Part shown: piece after piece, positions 38,621 through 45,606 of the stretch
Position numbering within the stretch: the first letter of the stretch is position 1
Layout: each line of letters starts with the position of its first letter
Source: Polynucleobacter sp. MWH-UH2A
GTDB taxonomy: Bacteria; Pseudomonadota; Gammaproteobacteria; Burkholderiales; Burkholderiaceae
Direction: 5' to 3'
Assembly (NCBI RefSeq): GCF_018687195.1
Contig: NZ_CP061321.1
Location: 372,001-436,000, forward strand
DNA: 64,000 nt
The notes under the pieces: model-generated
The model's input: only the letters and a program-made list of their open reading frames with translations
What the model was told of the DNA's origin: nothing
Database searches by the model: none
Translations under genes and position numbers: made by a program

Positions 38621-40550
38621 GAGTAATTCGCTTTTTGAAACCCTTCAGCAGGATGTTAAACGGCTACCCGGATTGCCGGGGGTATATCGCTTCTTTGATG
38701 AAGCGGGAAATATTCTGTATGTAGGCAAAGCTCGCAACCTTAAAAAACGCGTTTCTAGTTATTTTCAGCGCACCCAGTTATCGCCTCGTATTGAATTGAT
38801 GGTGGGCAAGATCGCTCGTTATGAAACAACTGTAACGCGTACTGAAACCGAAGCTCTTATTCTAGAGAACAATCTCATCAAAGAGTTGGCTCCGCCATTT
38901 AATATTTTATTTAGGGATGATAAGTCGTACCCTTATGTGATGTTAACGTGTCATGAGTACCCACGTTTAGCCTCATATCGCGGCAAGGTCGATAAGCGCA
39001 ATCAATATTTCGGGCCTTTCCCAAATAGTTGGGCAGTTCGCAATAGTGTGCAGATTTTGCAAAAAGTATTTCGTTTGCGCACTTGTGAAGACTCCGTATT
39101 TAAGAACCGAAGCCGCCCTTGTCTGTTGCATCAAATTCATCGTTGCAGCGCCCCTTGCGTTGGTCGTTTGAGTGTTGAGCAATATGCCCAAGATGTTGCT
39201 CAAGCCACCCGATTTTTAGAGGGCGATCACCGCCGCGTCTTATCCGAGCTTGAAAAAGAAATGCATACACATAGTGAGGCTATGGAGTTTGAGATGGCGG
39301 CGGTATTGCGCGATCGCATTGCGGACCTCTCTAGCGTGTTGCAGCAACAAGCAATGGACGCCGTTGCCGAAGGCGAGGGGGATGTCGACGTTATTGCTGT
39401 CGCGCAAATGGAGGGCATGGTTTGCGTGAACTTAGCGATGGTTCGTGGCGGGCGCCATCTGGGTGATAGGGCTTACTTTCCCAAAGGTTTACGCACGGCA
39501 TCGGGTGAGCTTCCGCCACCAGCAGAAATACTGGAGGCATTTATTGCGCAACATTATTTAGAGGATGATCCTGATAGTGGGTCCAATGGTATCAATGGCC
39601 CTGGCACCAATTTAATTCCGCCAGTTCTTGTTTTAAATCATCCCTTGCAAACCATTGGTGATGACGTGCGCCAATCAAGTGATGATCTTCCTGAAGATTT
39701 GCATGATTTATTAAATGCGCAAGCTGGGAAGAAAATTACCTTCTTGCATCAACCACAAGGTCAGCGGCGCCATTGGCTCGCTATGGCTGAGGGGAATGCA
39801 AAAATCGCATTAACTAAGCGCTTGGTGGAAACGGGCGGTCAATTGGCTAGAGCAAGAGCTCTGGTTGATATCTTGGGCTTGGATTTGGAAGGCTTAGAGC
39901 ATCTGCGTATTGAATGTTTTGATATTAGCCATACTTCAGGAGAAGCAACGCAAGCATCTTGTGTGGTCTATGCCAAGAATGCAATGCAATCAGGGGAGTA
40001 CCGCCGTTTTAATATCAATGACATTACTCCTGGTGATGACTATGCAGCTATGCGTCAAGTATTGCAAAGACGTTATGCCAATTTTCAGGAACTCCCACCT
40101 GAAAAGATGCCTCAAGTGATTCTGATTGATGGGGGCAAAGGTCAGGTTGAGATGGTAAGACAAGTGCTCACTGAATTTGGCATGGATGTGAGTTTGATCG
40201 TAGGCGTAGCAAAAGGTGAGGGTCGTAAAGTTGGCCTAGAAACTTTGATTTTTGCGGATGGCCGCAAGCCTTTGGAGTTGGGTATTGATAGCGCAGCACT
40301 GTTGCTGGTTGCTCAAATTCGGGACGAGGCACACCGTTTTGCGATTACCGGAATGCGTGCCAAGCGTGCTAAGGCTAGAACGGTCTCACGTCTTGAAGAG
40401 ATTGAGGGGATTGGCGCCAAACGTCGTCAAAAGCTTTTGGCTCGGTTTGGTGGGCTGAAGGGAGTGGCTAATGCGAGCATTGAAGAGATCGCTAGCGTAG
40501 AGGGGGTATCTCTTACTTTGGCTGAGCAAATTTACCGCCAGTTGCATTAA
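38619..40550 (+). CDS. uvrC: excinuclease ABC subunit C
   Basis: From the ATG at 38619 the protein has 643 residues: a GIY-YIG nuclease domain (about 20-100; [25 protein letters not shown]), a UVR motif region near 205-240 ([16 protein letters not shown]), and an RNase H-like nuclease domain ([30 protein letters not shown]). A C-terminal helix-hairpin-helix pair ([19 protein letters not shown]) ends it. UvrC makes both incisions in nucleotide excision repair. A TTG 11 codons earlier is in frame but lies inside earP; the ATG gives the family N-terminus. Confidence 0.95.
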   Translation: MSNSLFETLQQDVKRLPGLPGVYRFFDEAGNILYVGKARNLKKRVSSYFQRTQLSPRIELMVGKIARYETTVTRTETEALILENNLIKELAPPFNILFRDDKSYPYVMLTCHEYPRLASYRGKVDKRNQYFGPFPNSWAVRNSVQILQKVFRLRTCEDSVFKNRSRPCLLHQIHRCSAPCVGRLSVEQYAQDVAQATRFLEGDHRRVLSELEKEMHTHSEAMEFEMAAVLRDRIADLSSVLQQQAMDAVAEGEGDVDVIAVAQMEGMVCVNLAMVRGGRHLGDRAYFPKGLRTASGELPPPAEILEAFIAQHYLEDDPDSGSNGINGPGTNLIPPVLVLNHPLQTIGDDVRQSSDDLPEDLHDLLNAQAGKKITFLHQPQGQRRHWLAMAEGNAKIALTKRLVETGGQLARARALVDILGLDLEGLEHLRIECFDISHTSGEATQASCVVYAKNAMQSGEYRRFNINDITPGDDYAAMRQVLQRRYANFQELPPEKMPQVILIDGGKGQVEMVRQVLTEFGMDVSLIVGVAKGEGRKVGLETLIFADGRKPLELGIDSAALLLVAQIRDEAHRFAITGMRAKRAKARTVSRLEEIEGIGAKRRQKLLARFGGLKGVANASIEEIASVEGVSLTLAEQIYRQLH

Positions 40551-40584
40551 TTACATCGTCGACTAATTGGTTTATGCTTGTGTC

Positions 40585-41160
40585 ATGCCCTTCAATCTAC
40601 CTATTGCCCTGACTTGGTTGCGTGTAGCAGCCATTCCTCTATTGGTAGTAGTTTTCTATCTCCCAAACTCTTGGTTCACCCCGTTTGAGAAAAATATGAT
40701 CGCGGCGATCATATTTATTTCTGCAGCGATTACGGATTGGCTGGACGGATATTTGGCGCGTCGCTTAAAACAAGAATCTGCTTTTGGTCAATTTTTAGAT
40801 CCCGTTGCAGACAAATTAATCGTGGCTGCTGCTTTACTGGTTTTATTAAATATGGATCGTGTGCAAGTTTGGGTGGCGCTTGTCATTATTGGTAGAGAAA
40901 TTACGATATCCGCTTTAAGAGAGTGGATGGCTTTATTGGGTGCAGGCAAGAGCGTTGCTGTTCACATGGTTGGCAAACTGAAAACAACCGCACAGTTAGT
41001 GGCGATTCCTTTCTTATTGATTAACGACACTTTGTTTGGCTGGCTTGACTGCTCGAAGTTAGGTACTTGGTTAATTTGGGTTGCGGCCTTTTTAACGCTT
41101 TGGTCTATGTTTTATTACCTCAAAAAAGCCCTGCCGCAATTAGTCGGAAAAATCGATTAA
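40585..41160 (+). CDS. pgsA: CDP-diacylglycerol--glycerol-3-phosphate 3-phosphatidyltransferase
   Basis: The 191-residue membrane protein has the CDP-alcohol phosphatidyltransferase signature DWLDGYLARRLKQESAFGQF followed by LDPVADK, which supplies the metal-binding aspartates (about residues 52-79). It has five to six hydrophobic segments. It makes phosphatidylglycerol phosphate, the precursor of anionic phospholipids. I use the ATG at 40585, because MPFNLPIALTWLR is the family N-terminus; a TTG at 40567 is in frame. uvrC-pgsA is a common gene pair. Confidence 0.94.
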   Translation: MPFNLPIALTWLRVAAIPLLVVVFYLPNSWFTPFEKNMIAAIIFISAAITDWLDGYLARRLKQESAFGQFLDPVADKLIVAAALLVLLNMDRVQVWVALVIIGREITISALREWMALLGAGKSVAVHMVGKLKTTAQLVAIPFLLINDTLFGWLDCSKLGTWLIWVAAFLTLWSMFYYLKKALPQLVGKID

Positions 41161-41275
41161 TTCTGATAGCGCCCAGCCAGCAAGGCTCAGAGGGTGTATT
41201 TAAGTCAACAATCATTCTTTTTCTAAGGGAAAAATGCTTTCTTTTGGATTGTTTGTTAAACTATCGCCCTGTTAT

Positions 41276-41351
41276 GCGGGAATAGCTCAGCTGGTAGAGC
41301 GATACCTTGCCAAGGTATAGGTCGGGAGTTCGAACCTCCTTTCCCGCTCCA
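41276..41351 (+). tRNA. tRNA-Gly (GCC)
   Basis: A 76-nt cloverleaf with acceptor GCGGGAA/TTCCCGC, D arm AGCTCAGCTGGTAGAGC and anticodon loop TTGCCAA with anticodon GCC. The T arm is GGGAGTTCGAACCTCC, and CCA is encoded. All stems pair. Confidence 0.97.
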
Positions 41352-41357
41352 AGTTCG

Positions 41358-41387
41358 ATGGGAAGCTCTTCAAAGCTTCCCATTTTT
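41358..41387 (+). terminator. terminator-like hairpin between the two tRNAs
   Basis: A perfect 10-bp stem ATGGGAAGCT/AGCTTCCCAT with a 6-nt loop is followed by TTTT. It lies 7 bp after tRNA-Gly and 12 bp before tRNA-Cys. The T-run is short, so termination may be partial. Confidence 0.6.
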
Positions 41388-41399
41388 GATTCAGGATCT

Positions 41400-41473
41400 G
41401 GCGCGTTGGCCGAGTGGTTAGGCAGGAGCCTGCAAAGCTTCGTACGGGGGTTCGATTCCCTCACGCGCCTCCA
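41400..41473 (+). tRNA. tRNA-Cys (GCA)
   Basis: A 74-nt cloverleaf with acceptor GGCGCGT/ACGCGCC, D arm GCCGAGTGGTTAGGC and anticodon stem GGAGC/GCTTC (one G-T pair). The loop CTGCAAA holds anticodon GCA, the T arm is GGGGGTTCGATTCCCTC, and CCA is encoded. Confidence 0.96.
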
Positions 41474-41482
41474 GTATTTCAC

Positions 41483-41510
41483 TTGACGAAAAGGGTGTAG
41501 CACCTAAAAT
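41483..41510 (+). promoter_or_regulatory. sigma-70-type promoter for the lipoprotein gene
   Basis: TTGACG, a 16-nt spacer and TAAAAT lie 56 bp before the lipoprotein ATG, just after tRNA-Cys. Both hexamers are one mismatch from consensus. Confidence 0.6.
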
Positions 41511-41566
41511 ACTTTCAGTATGTATAAGAAAGTCGCCCTTATTCTCTTTAAAGCGAAATTAAATAA

Positions 41567-42028
41567 ATGACCACCATGCATTCCTTGAAGCTCAGCGCTC
41601 TTGCTGTAATCCTATCTGCTCTATTGGGCGCTTGCGCAAGCTCTGGTGACTCACCTACCGGAACACCTCAAGAGGTTCAAGAAATCCAATCTCAATTATT
41701 GGGTGACATGCCTTTGCCTGCTGCCTCAAAAATTATTGGATCAGATTCTCTGATTATTGGCCGTGGCGATAACTGGGTTGGTCGAGTAGTGCTTTCCGGT
41801 GTGCAATCACCAACAGATATTTATGCTTTCTTTCAATCTGAGTATCCACGTGCAGGCTGGACAACCGTGAGTGCAGTAAAAACAAAAACCAGCATCTTGG
41901 TGTTTACAAAAGGTGACCGCACCGCAACCGTGGAATTGAACGAAGGATCTATGACGGGTCCAAAGACACTCATCACAATTACCTCATCTCCGAAAAATGC
42001 GAATGTGATCGCACCAAGTAAGAAGTAA
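41567..42028 (+). CDS. small lipoprotein of unknown function
   Basis: The 153-residue protein has a type II signal peptide with lipobox LLGAC (Cys at about residue 23), so it should be lipid-anchored after export. The mature part is mixed, with a segment DIYAFFQSEYPRAGWTTVSA that resembles small beta-sandwich lipoproteins, but I cannot name the family. A second in-frame ATG three codons in could be the real start. It has its own promoter upstream and a strong terminator downstream, so it is probably monocistronic. Confidence 0.75.
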   Translation: MTTMHSLKLSALAVILSALLGACASSGDSPTGTPQEVQEIQSQLLGDMPLPAASKIIGSDSLIIGRGDNWVGRVVLSGVQSPTDIYAFFQSEYPRAGWTTVSAVKTKTSILVFTKGDRTATVELNEGSMTGPKTLITITSSPKNANVIAPSKK

Positions 42029-42066
42029 GAGTAGAAGCGAAAAAATTGAAATAAAAGACAGCCAAT

Positions 42067-42095
42067 AAAAAAGCCTCCAGTACGGAGGCTTTTTT
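42067..42095. terminator. bidirectional rho-independent terminator
   Basis: AAAAAAGCCTCC and GGAGGCTTTTTT form a 12-bp stem around AGTAC. It lies between the convergent lipoprotein and lexA genes. Confidence 0.88.
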
Positions 42096-42120
42096 ATTTC
42101 TAAATCAGTCTTGGCAACGT

Positions 42121-42840
42121 TTATAGGCCTTCTGCCCTAATAAGTCCTACAGCTTGACCTTCAATAGCAAAATTGGGTTGACGGCCATCCACCAGAATGT
42201 TTTTAAAGTCCGGGTTTTCAGCTTGTAACTCAATCACCATACCGTTGGCAGTTTTCTTTTGTTGCCAACGTTTCACAGTGACTTCATCATCAAGGCGTGC
42301 AACCACAATATCGCCATTGCGTACTTCAGTTGTTTTTCTTACTGCCAAATAATCGCCATCCAAAATTCCAGCATCTCGCATACTCATGCCTTTTACTTTT
42401 AATAAGTAATCAGCGCCTTTGCTAAACAAACTTGGATCAATTGGAACTTGTTTTTCAATATGCTCAACAGCCATGATCGGTGAGCCAGCGGCAACGCGAC
42501 CAATTAGTGGCAATGTCAGTTGTTGTAATGCGCCGGAAGGCAAAGAGAGCTGACGATATTGATTTGCATTTTGCGTTTGATTGAAACGGTGTGGAACACG
42601 AATACCACGCGATGTTCCTGGAGTCAGCTCAATGTATCCCTTTTTGGCAAGCGCACGCAAATGTTCTTCGGCTGCATTGGCAGAAGCGAATCCCAATTGC
42701 GTTGCAATCTCTGCTCGCGTTGGTGGCAATCCACTTTCATCAATCGCTTTGGTAATGAGATCCAAAATCTCGCTTTGACGAGGTGTTAGCTTGGGGAGGG
42801 CAGTCAGCTCCTCTTGGTACTCGACTGTGTTTATGTCCAT
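42121..42840 (-). CDS. lexA: SOS repressor LexA
   Basis: From the ATG at 42840 the protein has 239 residues. The N-terminal winged helix contains [12 protein letters not shown] and [17 protein letters not shown]. The self-cleavage bond is Ala118-Gly119 in GRVAAGSPI, and the catalytic dyad is S153 (KGMSMRD) and K190 (EVTVKRW). An open frame extends further upstream, but [16 protein letters not shown] is the plausible N-terminus. A consensus SOS box is at 42842-42857, almost touching the start codon, so LexA should repress its own gene. Confidence 0.94.
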   Translation of the reverse strand: MDINTVEYQEELTALPKLTPRQSEILDLITKAIDESGLPPTRAEIATQLGFASANAAEEHLRALAKKGYIELTPGTSRGIRVPHRFNQTQNANQYRQLSLPSGALQQLTLPLIGRVAAGSPIMAVEHIEKQVPIDPSLFSKGADYLLKVKGMSMRDAGILDGDYLAVRKTTEVRNGDIVVARLDDEVTVKRWQQKKTANGMVIELQAENPDFKNILVDGRQPNFAIEGQAVGLIRAEGL

Positions 42841-42841
42841 A

Positions 42842-42857
42842 CTGGGATTGTATACAG
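42842..42857. promoter_or_regulatory. LexA-binding SOS box
   Basis: CTG, ten bases (GGATTGTATA) and CAG match the proteobacterial CTG-N10-CAG LexA operator. It begins one base upstream of the lexA start codon and is 43 bp from the divergent asparaginase ATG, so it could affect both genes. Confidence 0.8.
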
Positions 42858-42900
42858 CACTTTTTCTGATTTCAAGCGATTTAAAGGGGATAATGACGTA

Positions 42901-43977
42901 ATGAGCCAAATTCAGAATCCATCAGAAAACTCTCCCCATATCCTGGTTTTAGGAATGGGCGGAACGATTGCGGGTTTGGCTTCCAATCCAGTCGATCAGC
43001 CCCTGCAATATGCGGCCGGTCAAGTGGAAATCGACTCTTTGCTAAGCCATATTGAATCTGCTATTCCAGGGGATCTTTGCTTGAACTCAAGGCAAGTGGC
43101 CAACATCAATAGCTGCAATATGACCGAACCCCTATTGACGCTTTTGGGCCATGCGGTCAGAGATGCCCTTGAAAACACCATGGTTAGGGGGGTAGTGGTC
43201 ACTCACGGTACCGATACGATTGAGGAAACCGGTCTATTTTTACAGCTGATTTGCGGTAGCCTTGCTCAAAATTTAGGCAAAAGAGTGGTGCTTACAGGAG
43301 CCATGTTGCCCGCAAACGCCCCTAATGCTGATGGTCCTAGTAATTTATTGGATGCGATTCAATGGGCTGCAAGCCCTTTAGACAACTGCCCAGGCGGTAT
43401 TTATGCCGTAATGGGGGGTCGGGTCTGTATGGCGATGGATTTAGCTAAGCGCCACACTACCGCCTTAAATGCCCTCATGCAGGCCTCTCCCAGCAGTCCG
43501 GTAAGGTTAATTAATCCCTCTTGGTTATCTGGCGTAAAGGCGGTTGAGGCGCTCTGGACCGAAGATTTACCCATTCCCAGTGCTAATGAGTGGCCTTGGG
43601 TGGAAATTTTAACTAGTCATGCTGGCGCACGTTCAGAAACCATTGATCTCTGGTTAAAAAGCAAGGCGCAGGGCTTAGTGTTGGGGGGAACTGGCATGGG
43701 TAGCCTTCATGAGCAATGGCTCGAGCCCTTGGTTCAAGCTGCAAAACAGGGGATCGCCGTGGTGAGGGCCGCCCGCCCTGGAAGCGGGCAAGTAATGCCT
43801 GATGTCCCAGAAAAGGACTTTGAGGGCTGTTTGGCTGCAGGTAAGCTTTGTGCACCTAAAGCCAGAATTGCTCTGCAGTTAGCCTTAAATGCTGAAAAAC
43901 AAGCTAAATCAGTTGGTAAAGCCCTGACTTGGCAGGATTTTTTTGCTAGAATAGCGGTCTTGCCTGAAATCAGGTGA
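42901..43977 (+). CDS. L-asparaginase
   Basis: From the ATG at 42901 the protein has 358 residues. It carries both asparaginase signatures: [11 protein letters not shown] with the nucleophile Thr, and [15 protein letters not shown] with the second Thr-Asp pair. It hydrolyses asparagine to aspartate and ammonia. There is no signal peptide, pointing to a cytoplasmic (AnsA-like) location, though sequence alone does not separate types I and II. The frame is open back to 42814 inside lexA, but the SOS box lies in that extension. The last 50 bases contain the rpsF promoter. Confidence 0.88.
   Translation: MSQIQNPSENSPHILVLGMGGTIAGLASNPVDQPLQYAAGQVEIDSLLSHIESAIPGDLCLNSRQVANINSCNMTEPLLTLLGHAVRDALENTMVRGVVVTHGTDTIEETGLFLQLICGSLAQNLGKRVVLTGAMLPANAPNADGPSNLLDAIQWAASPLDNCPGGIYAVMGGRVCMAMDLAKRHTTALNALMQASPSSPVRLINPSWLSGVKAVEALWTEDLPIPSANEWPWVEILTSHAGARSETIDLWLKSKAQGLVLGGTGMGSLHEQWLEPLVQAAKQGIAVVRAARPGSGQVMPDVPEKDFEGCLAAGKLCAPKARIALQLALNAEKQAKSVGKALTWQDFFARIAVLPEIR
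43925..43952 (+). promoter_or_regulatory. promoter of the rpsF-dnaB operon
   Basis: CTGACT (43925-43930), a 16-nt spacer and TAGAAT (43947-43952), with the TGn extension at 43944-43946, lie inside the 3' end of the asparaginase gene. This would give a leader of about 150 nt before rpsF. Confidence 0.55.
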
Positions 43978-44035
43978 GCACTGAAAAGTGGCTGTAAAGT
44001 GGTTGTAAGCAGTACCTACAATTTGTTACTACCTT

Positions 44036-44090
44036 GTCACACTGGCGCTAATTTCCAAACCATCAGAAGTTAGCAAGACGCCCAGGTGAC
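44036..44090 (+). promoter_or_regulatory. hairpin in rpsF leader, candidate S6:S18 control element
   Basis: GTCAC (44036-44040) pairs with GTGAC (44086-44090). Inside it CTGGCG pairs with CGCCCAG around one bulged C, and CTAA pairs with TTAG across an asymmetric CAAGA bulge. The hairpin ends about 10 bp before the AAGGAG ribosome binding site of rpsF. S6:S18-binding leaders upstream of rpsF are a known bacterial element; the conserved CCG of that motif is not obvious here, so the assignment is tentative. Confidence 0.45.
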
Positions 44091-44111
44091 TTTATCCTTA
44101 AGGAGTGTTTG

Positions 44112-44486
44112 ATGCGTCATTATGAAATCGTCTTTATCGTCCATCCGGACCAAAGCGAGCAAGTGCCAGCGATGATCGATCGCTACAAAGCTACATTAGC
44201 AGCTGCGGGCGGCAAAATTCATCGTATTGAAGATTGGGGTCGTCGTCAGATGGCTTACATGATCGACAAGCTTGCAAAAGCCCACTACGTTTGCATGAAC
44301 ATTGAGTGCGACCAAAAAACTTTGGAAGAGCTCGAGCATGCGTTCAAATTTAACGATGCTGTTTTGCGTCACCTCATCATCAAGACAAAGAAAGCTGAAA
44401 CAGAGCCTTCCATCATGATGAAAGAAGTGCAACGTGAAGAAGCGCGCAAATCAGCTCAAGCCGACGCTCCAGTAGCAGCGGAATAA
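44112..44486 (+). CDS. rpsF: 30S ribosomal protein S6
   Basis: The 124-residue protein starts [20 protein letters not shown] and contains [17 protein letters not shown] [18 protein letters not shown], with a charged C-terminal tail typical of S6. AAGGAG lies 7 bp before the ATG at 44112. It is first in rpsF-priB-rpsR-rplI-dnaB. S6 binds S18, encoded two genes on. Confidence 0.97.
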   Translation: MRHYEIVFIVHPDQSEQVPAMIDRYKATLAAAGGKIHRIEDWGRRQMAYMIDKLAKAHYVCMNIECDQKTLEELEHAFKFNDAVLRHLIIKTKKAETEPSIMMKEVQREEARKSAQADAPVAAE

Positions 44487-44545
44487 GTTCGAAATTTGAA
44501 GAGGAATACACAGACTAGAAAACGTATCAGAGAAGCGGGGCGGCG

Positions 44546-44839
44546 TTGAATCATTTCACCCTCACTGCAATCTTGGTATCTAAAGACGCGATTCGATTTA
44601 CACCAGCAGGAATACCGGTGATGCATTGCCAGCTAGAACATAGCGGCCAAGCAAACGAGGTAGGAGTAGCTAGGAAGATTCAGATGAGCGTTGAAGCCGT
44701 TACGATCGGACCGATACAAAAGGATCTTGAAAGAATGGATTTAGGAACTGAGGCAGTGTTTGAAGGATTCCTGGCACCGAAGACTCTACGTAATCAAAGA
44801 CTTGTTTTCCACATTACCCATATTCAATTAAAAAGTTAA
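44546..44839 (+). CDS. priB: primosomal replication protein N
   Basis: The 97-residue single-domain OB-fold protein has FTPAGIPVMHCQLEHSG at about residues 19-35, the PriB signature, and is the length of PriB, not of full SSB. It works with PriA and DnaT to reload DnaB at stalled forks. The start is TTG at 44546, giving the family N-terminus; no ATG fits. Its place between rpsF and rpsR, upstream of dnaB, is conserved. Confidence 0.92.
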   Translation: MNHFTLTAILVSKDAIRFTPAGIPVMHCQLEHSGQANEVGVARKIQMSVEAVTIGPIQKDLERMDLGTEAVFEGFLAPKTLRNQRLVFHITHIQLKS

Positions 44840-44851
44840 AAGGAAATCATC

Positions 44852-45124
44852 ATGGCGTTTGGAAAGAAACCCGATTTCAAAAAGAAACCTGCTCAGAACC
44901 CATTGTTCAAGCGTAAGCGCTATTGCCGTTTTACTGTTGCTGGCGTAGAACAGATTGACTACAAAGATGTAGACACATTGAAGGACTTCATTGGCGAAAA
45001 CGCTAAGATCACTCCTGCTCGTTTAACAGGTACAAAAGCAAAGTATCAGCGTCAGTTAGACACTGCTATCAAGCGTGCCCGTTTCTTGGCTTTGTTGCCA
45101 TTCTCTGATCAACATAAGAAATAA
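44852..45124 (+). CDS. rpsR: 30S ribosomal protein S18
   Basis: The 90-residue basic protein contains the S18 core [20 protein letters not shown], then [20 protein letters not shown] and RAIKRAR-like [20 protein letters not shown] precedes the ATG. It lies 12 bp after priB and partners S6 in the small subunit platform. Confidence 0.97.
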   Translation: MAFGKKPDFKKKPAQNPLFKRKRYCRFTVAGVEQIDYKDVDTLKDFIGENAKITPARLTGTKAKYQRQLDTAIKRARFLALLPFSDQHKK

Positions 45125-45137
45125 TTGGGAGCCCTCA

Positions 45138-45590
45138 ATGCAAATCATTCTTTTAGAAAAAGTAACAAACTTGGGCAACCTCGGTGACGTCGTTCGCGTT
45201 AAAGACGGTTACGCTCGTAATTTCTTGATCCCACAACGTAAAGCGCGTCGTGCAACTGAAGCAGCGATTGCTGATTTCGCAACTCGTCGTGCTGAGTTGG
45301 AAAAGTTGGCTGCTGAGAAGTTGGCTGCTGCACAAGCTGTTGGCGTGAAGCTCAAGGACTTGGTTTTAGACATCGCTCAAAAAGCGGGTGTTGATGGTCG
45401 CTTGTTTGGTTCAGTAACTAACCATGACATCGCTGATGCTTTGAAAGCAAAAGGCTTTACGATTGAGAAGTCTTCTGTTCGTTTGCCTACTGGCCCGTTG
45501 AAAATGGTTGGTGATCACCCAGTAGCGGTAGCAGTTCATACCGATGTTGTGGCTGATATCACAATCCGTGTAATCGGCGAGCAAGCTTAA
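45138..45590 (+). CDS. rplI: 50S ribosomal protein L9
   Basis: The 150-residue protein starts [20 protein letters not shown] with the L9 signature [14 protein letters not shown] long charged helix follows (about 40-75), then a C-terminal domain with [22 protein letters not shown] stands 8-9 bp before the ATG at 45138. An open frame extends upstream into rpsR but has no support. Confidence 0.97.
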   Translation: MQIILLEKVTNLGNLGDVVRVKDGYARNFLIPQRKARRATEAAIADFATRRAELEKLAAEKLAAAQAVGVKLKDLVLDIAQKAGVDGRLFGSVTNHDIADALKAKGFTIEKSSVRLPTGPLKMVGDHPVAVAVHTDVVADITIRVIGEQA

Positions 45591-45606
45591 GTAATACACT
45601 AGCCTC

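Noticed and set aside
44109..44111. TTG one codon before the rpsF ATG as start
   Set aside because: The ATG at 44112 has correct Shine-Dalgarno spacing and gives the conserved S6 N-terminus.
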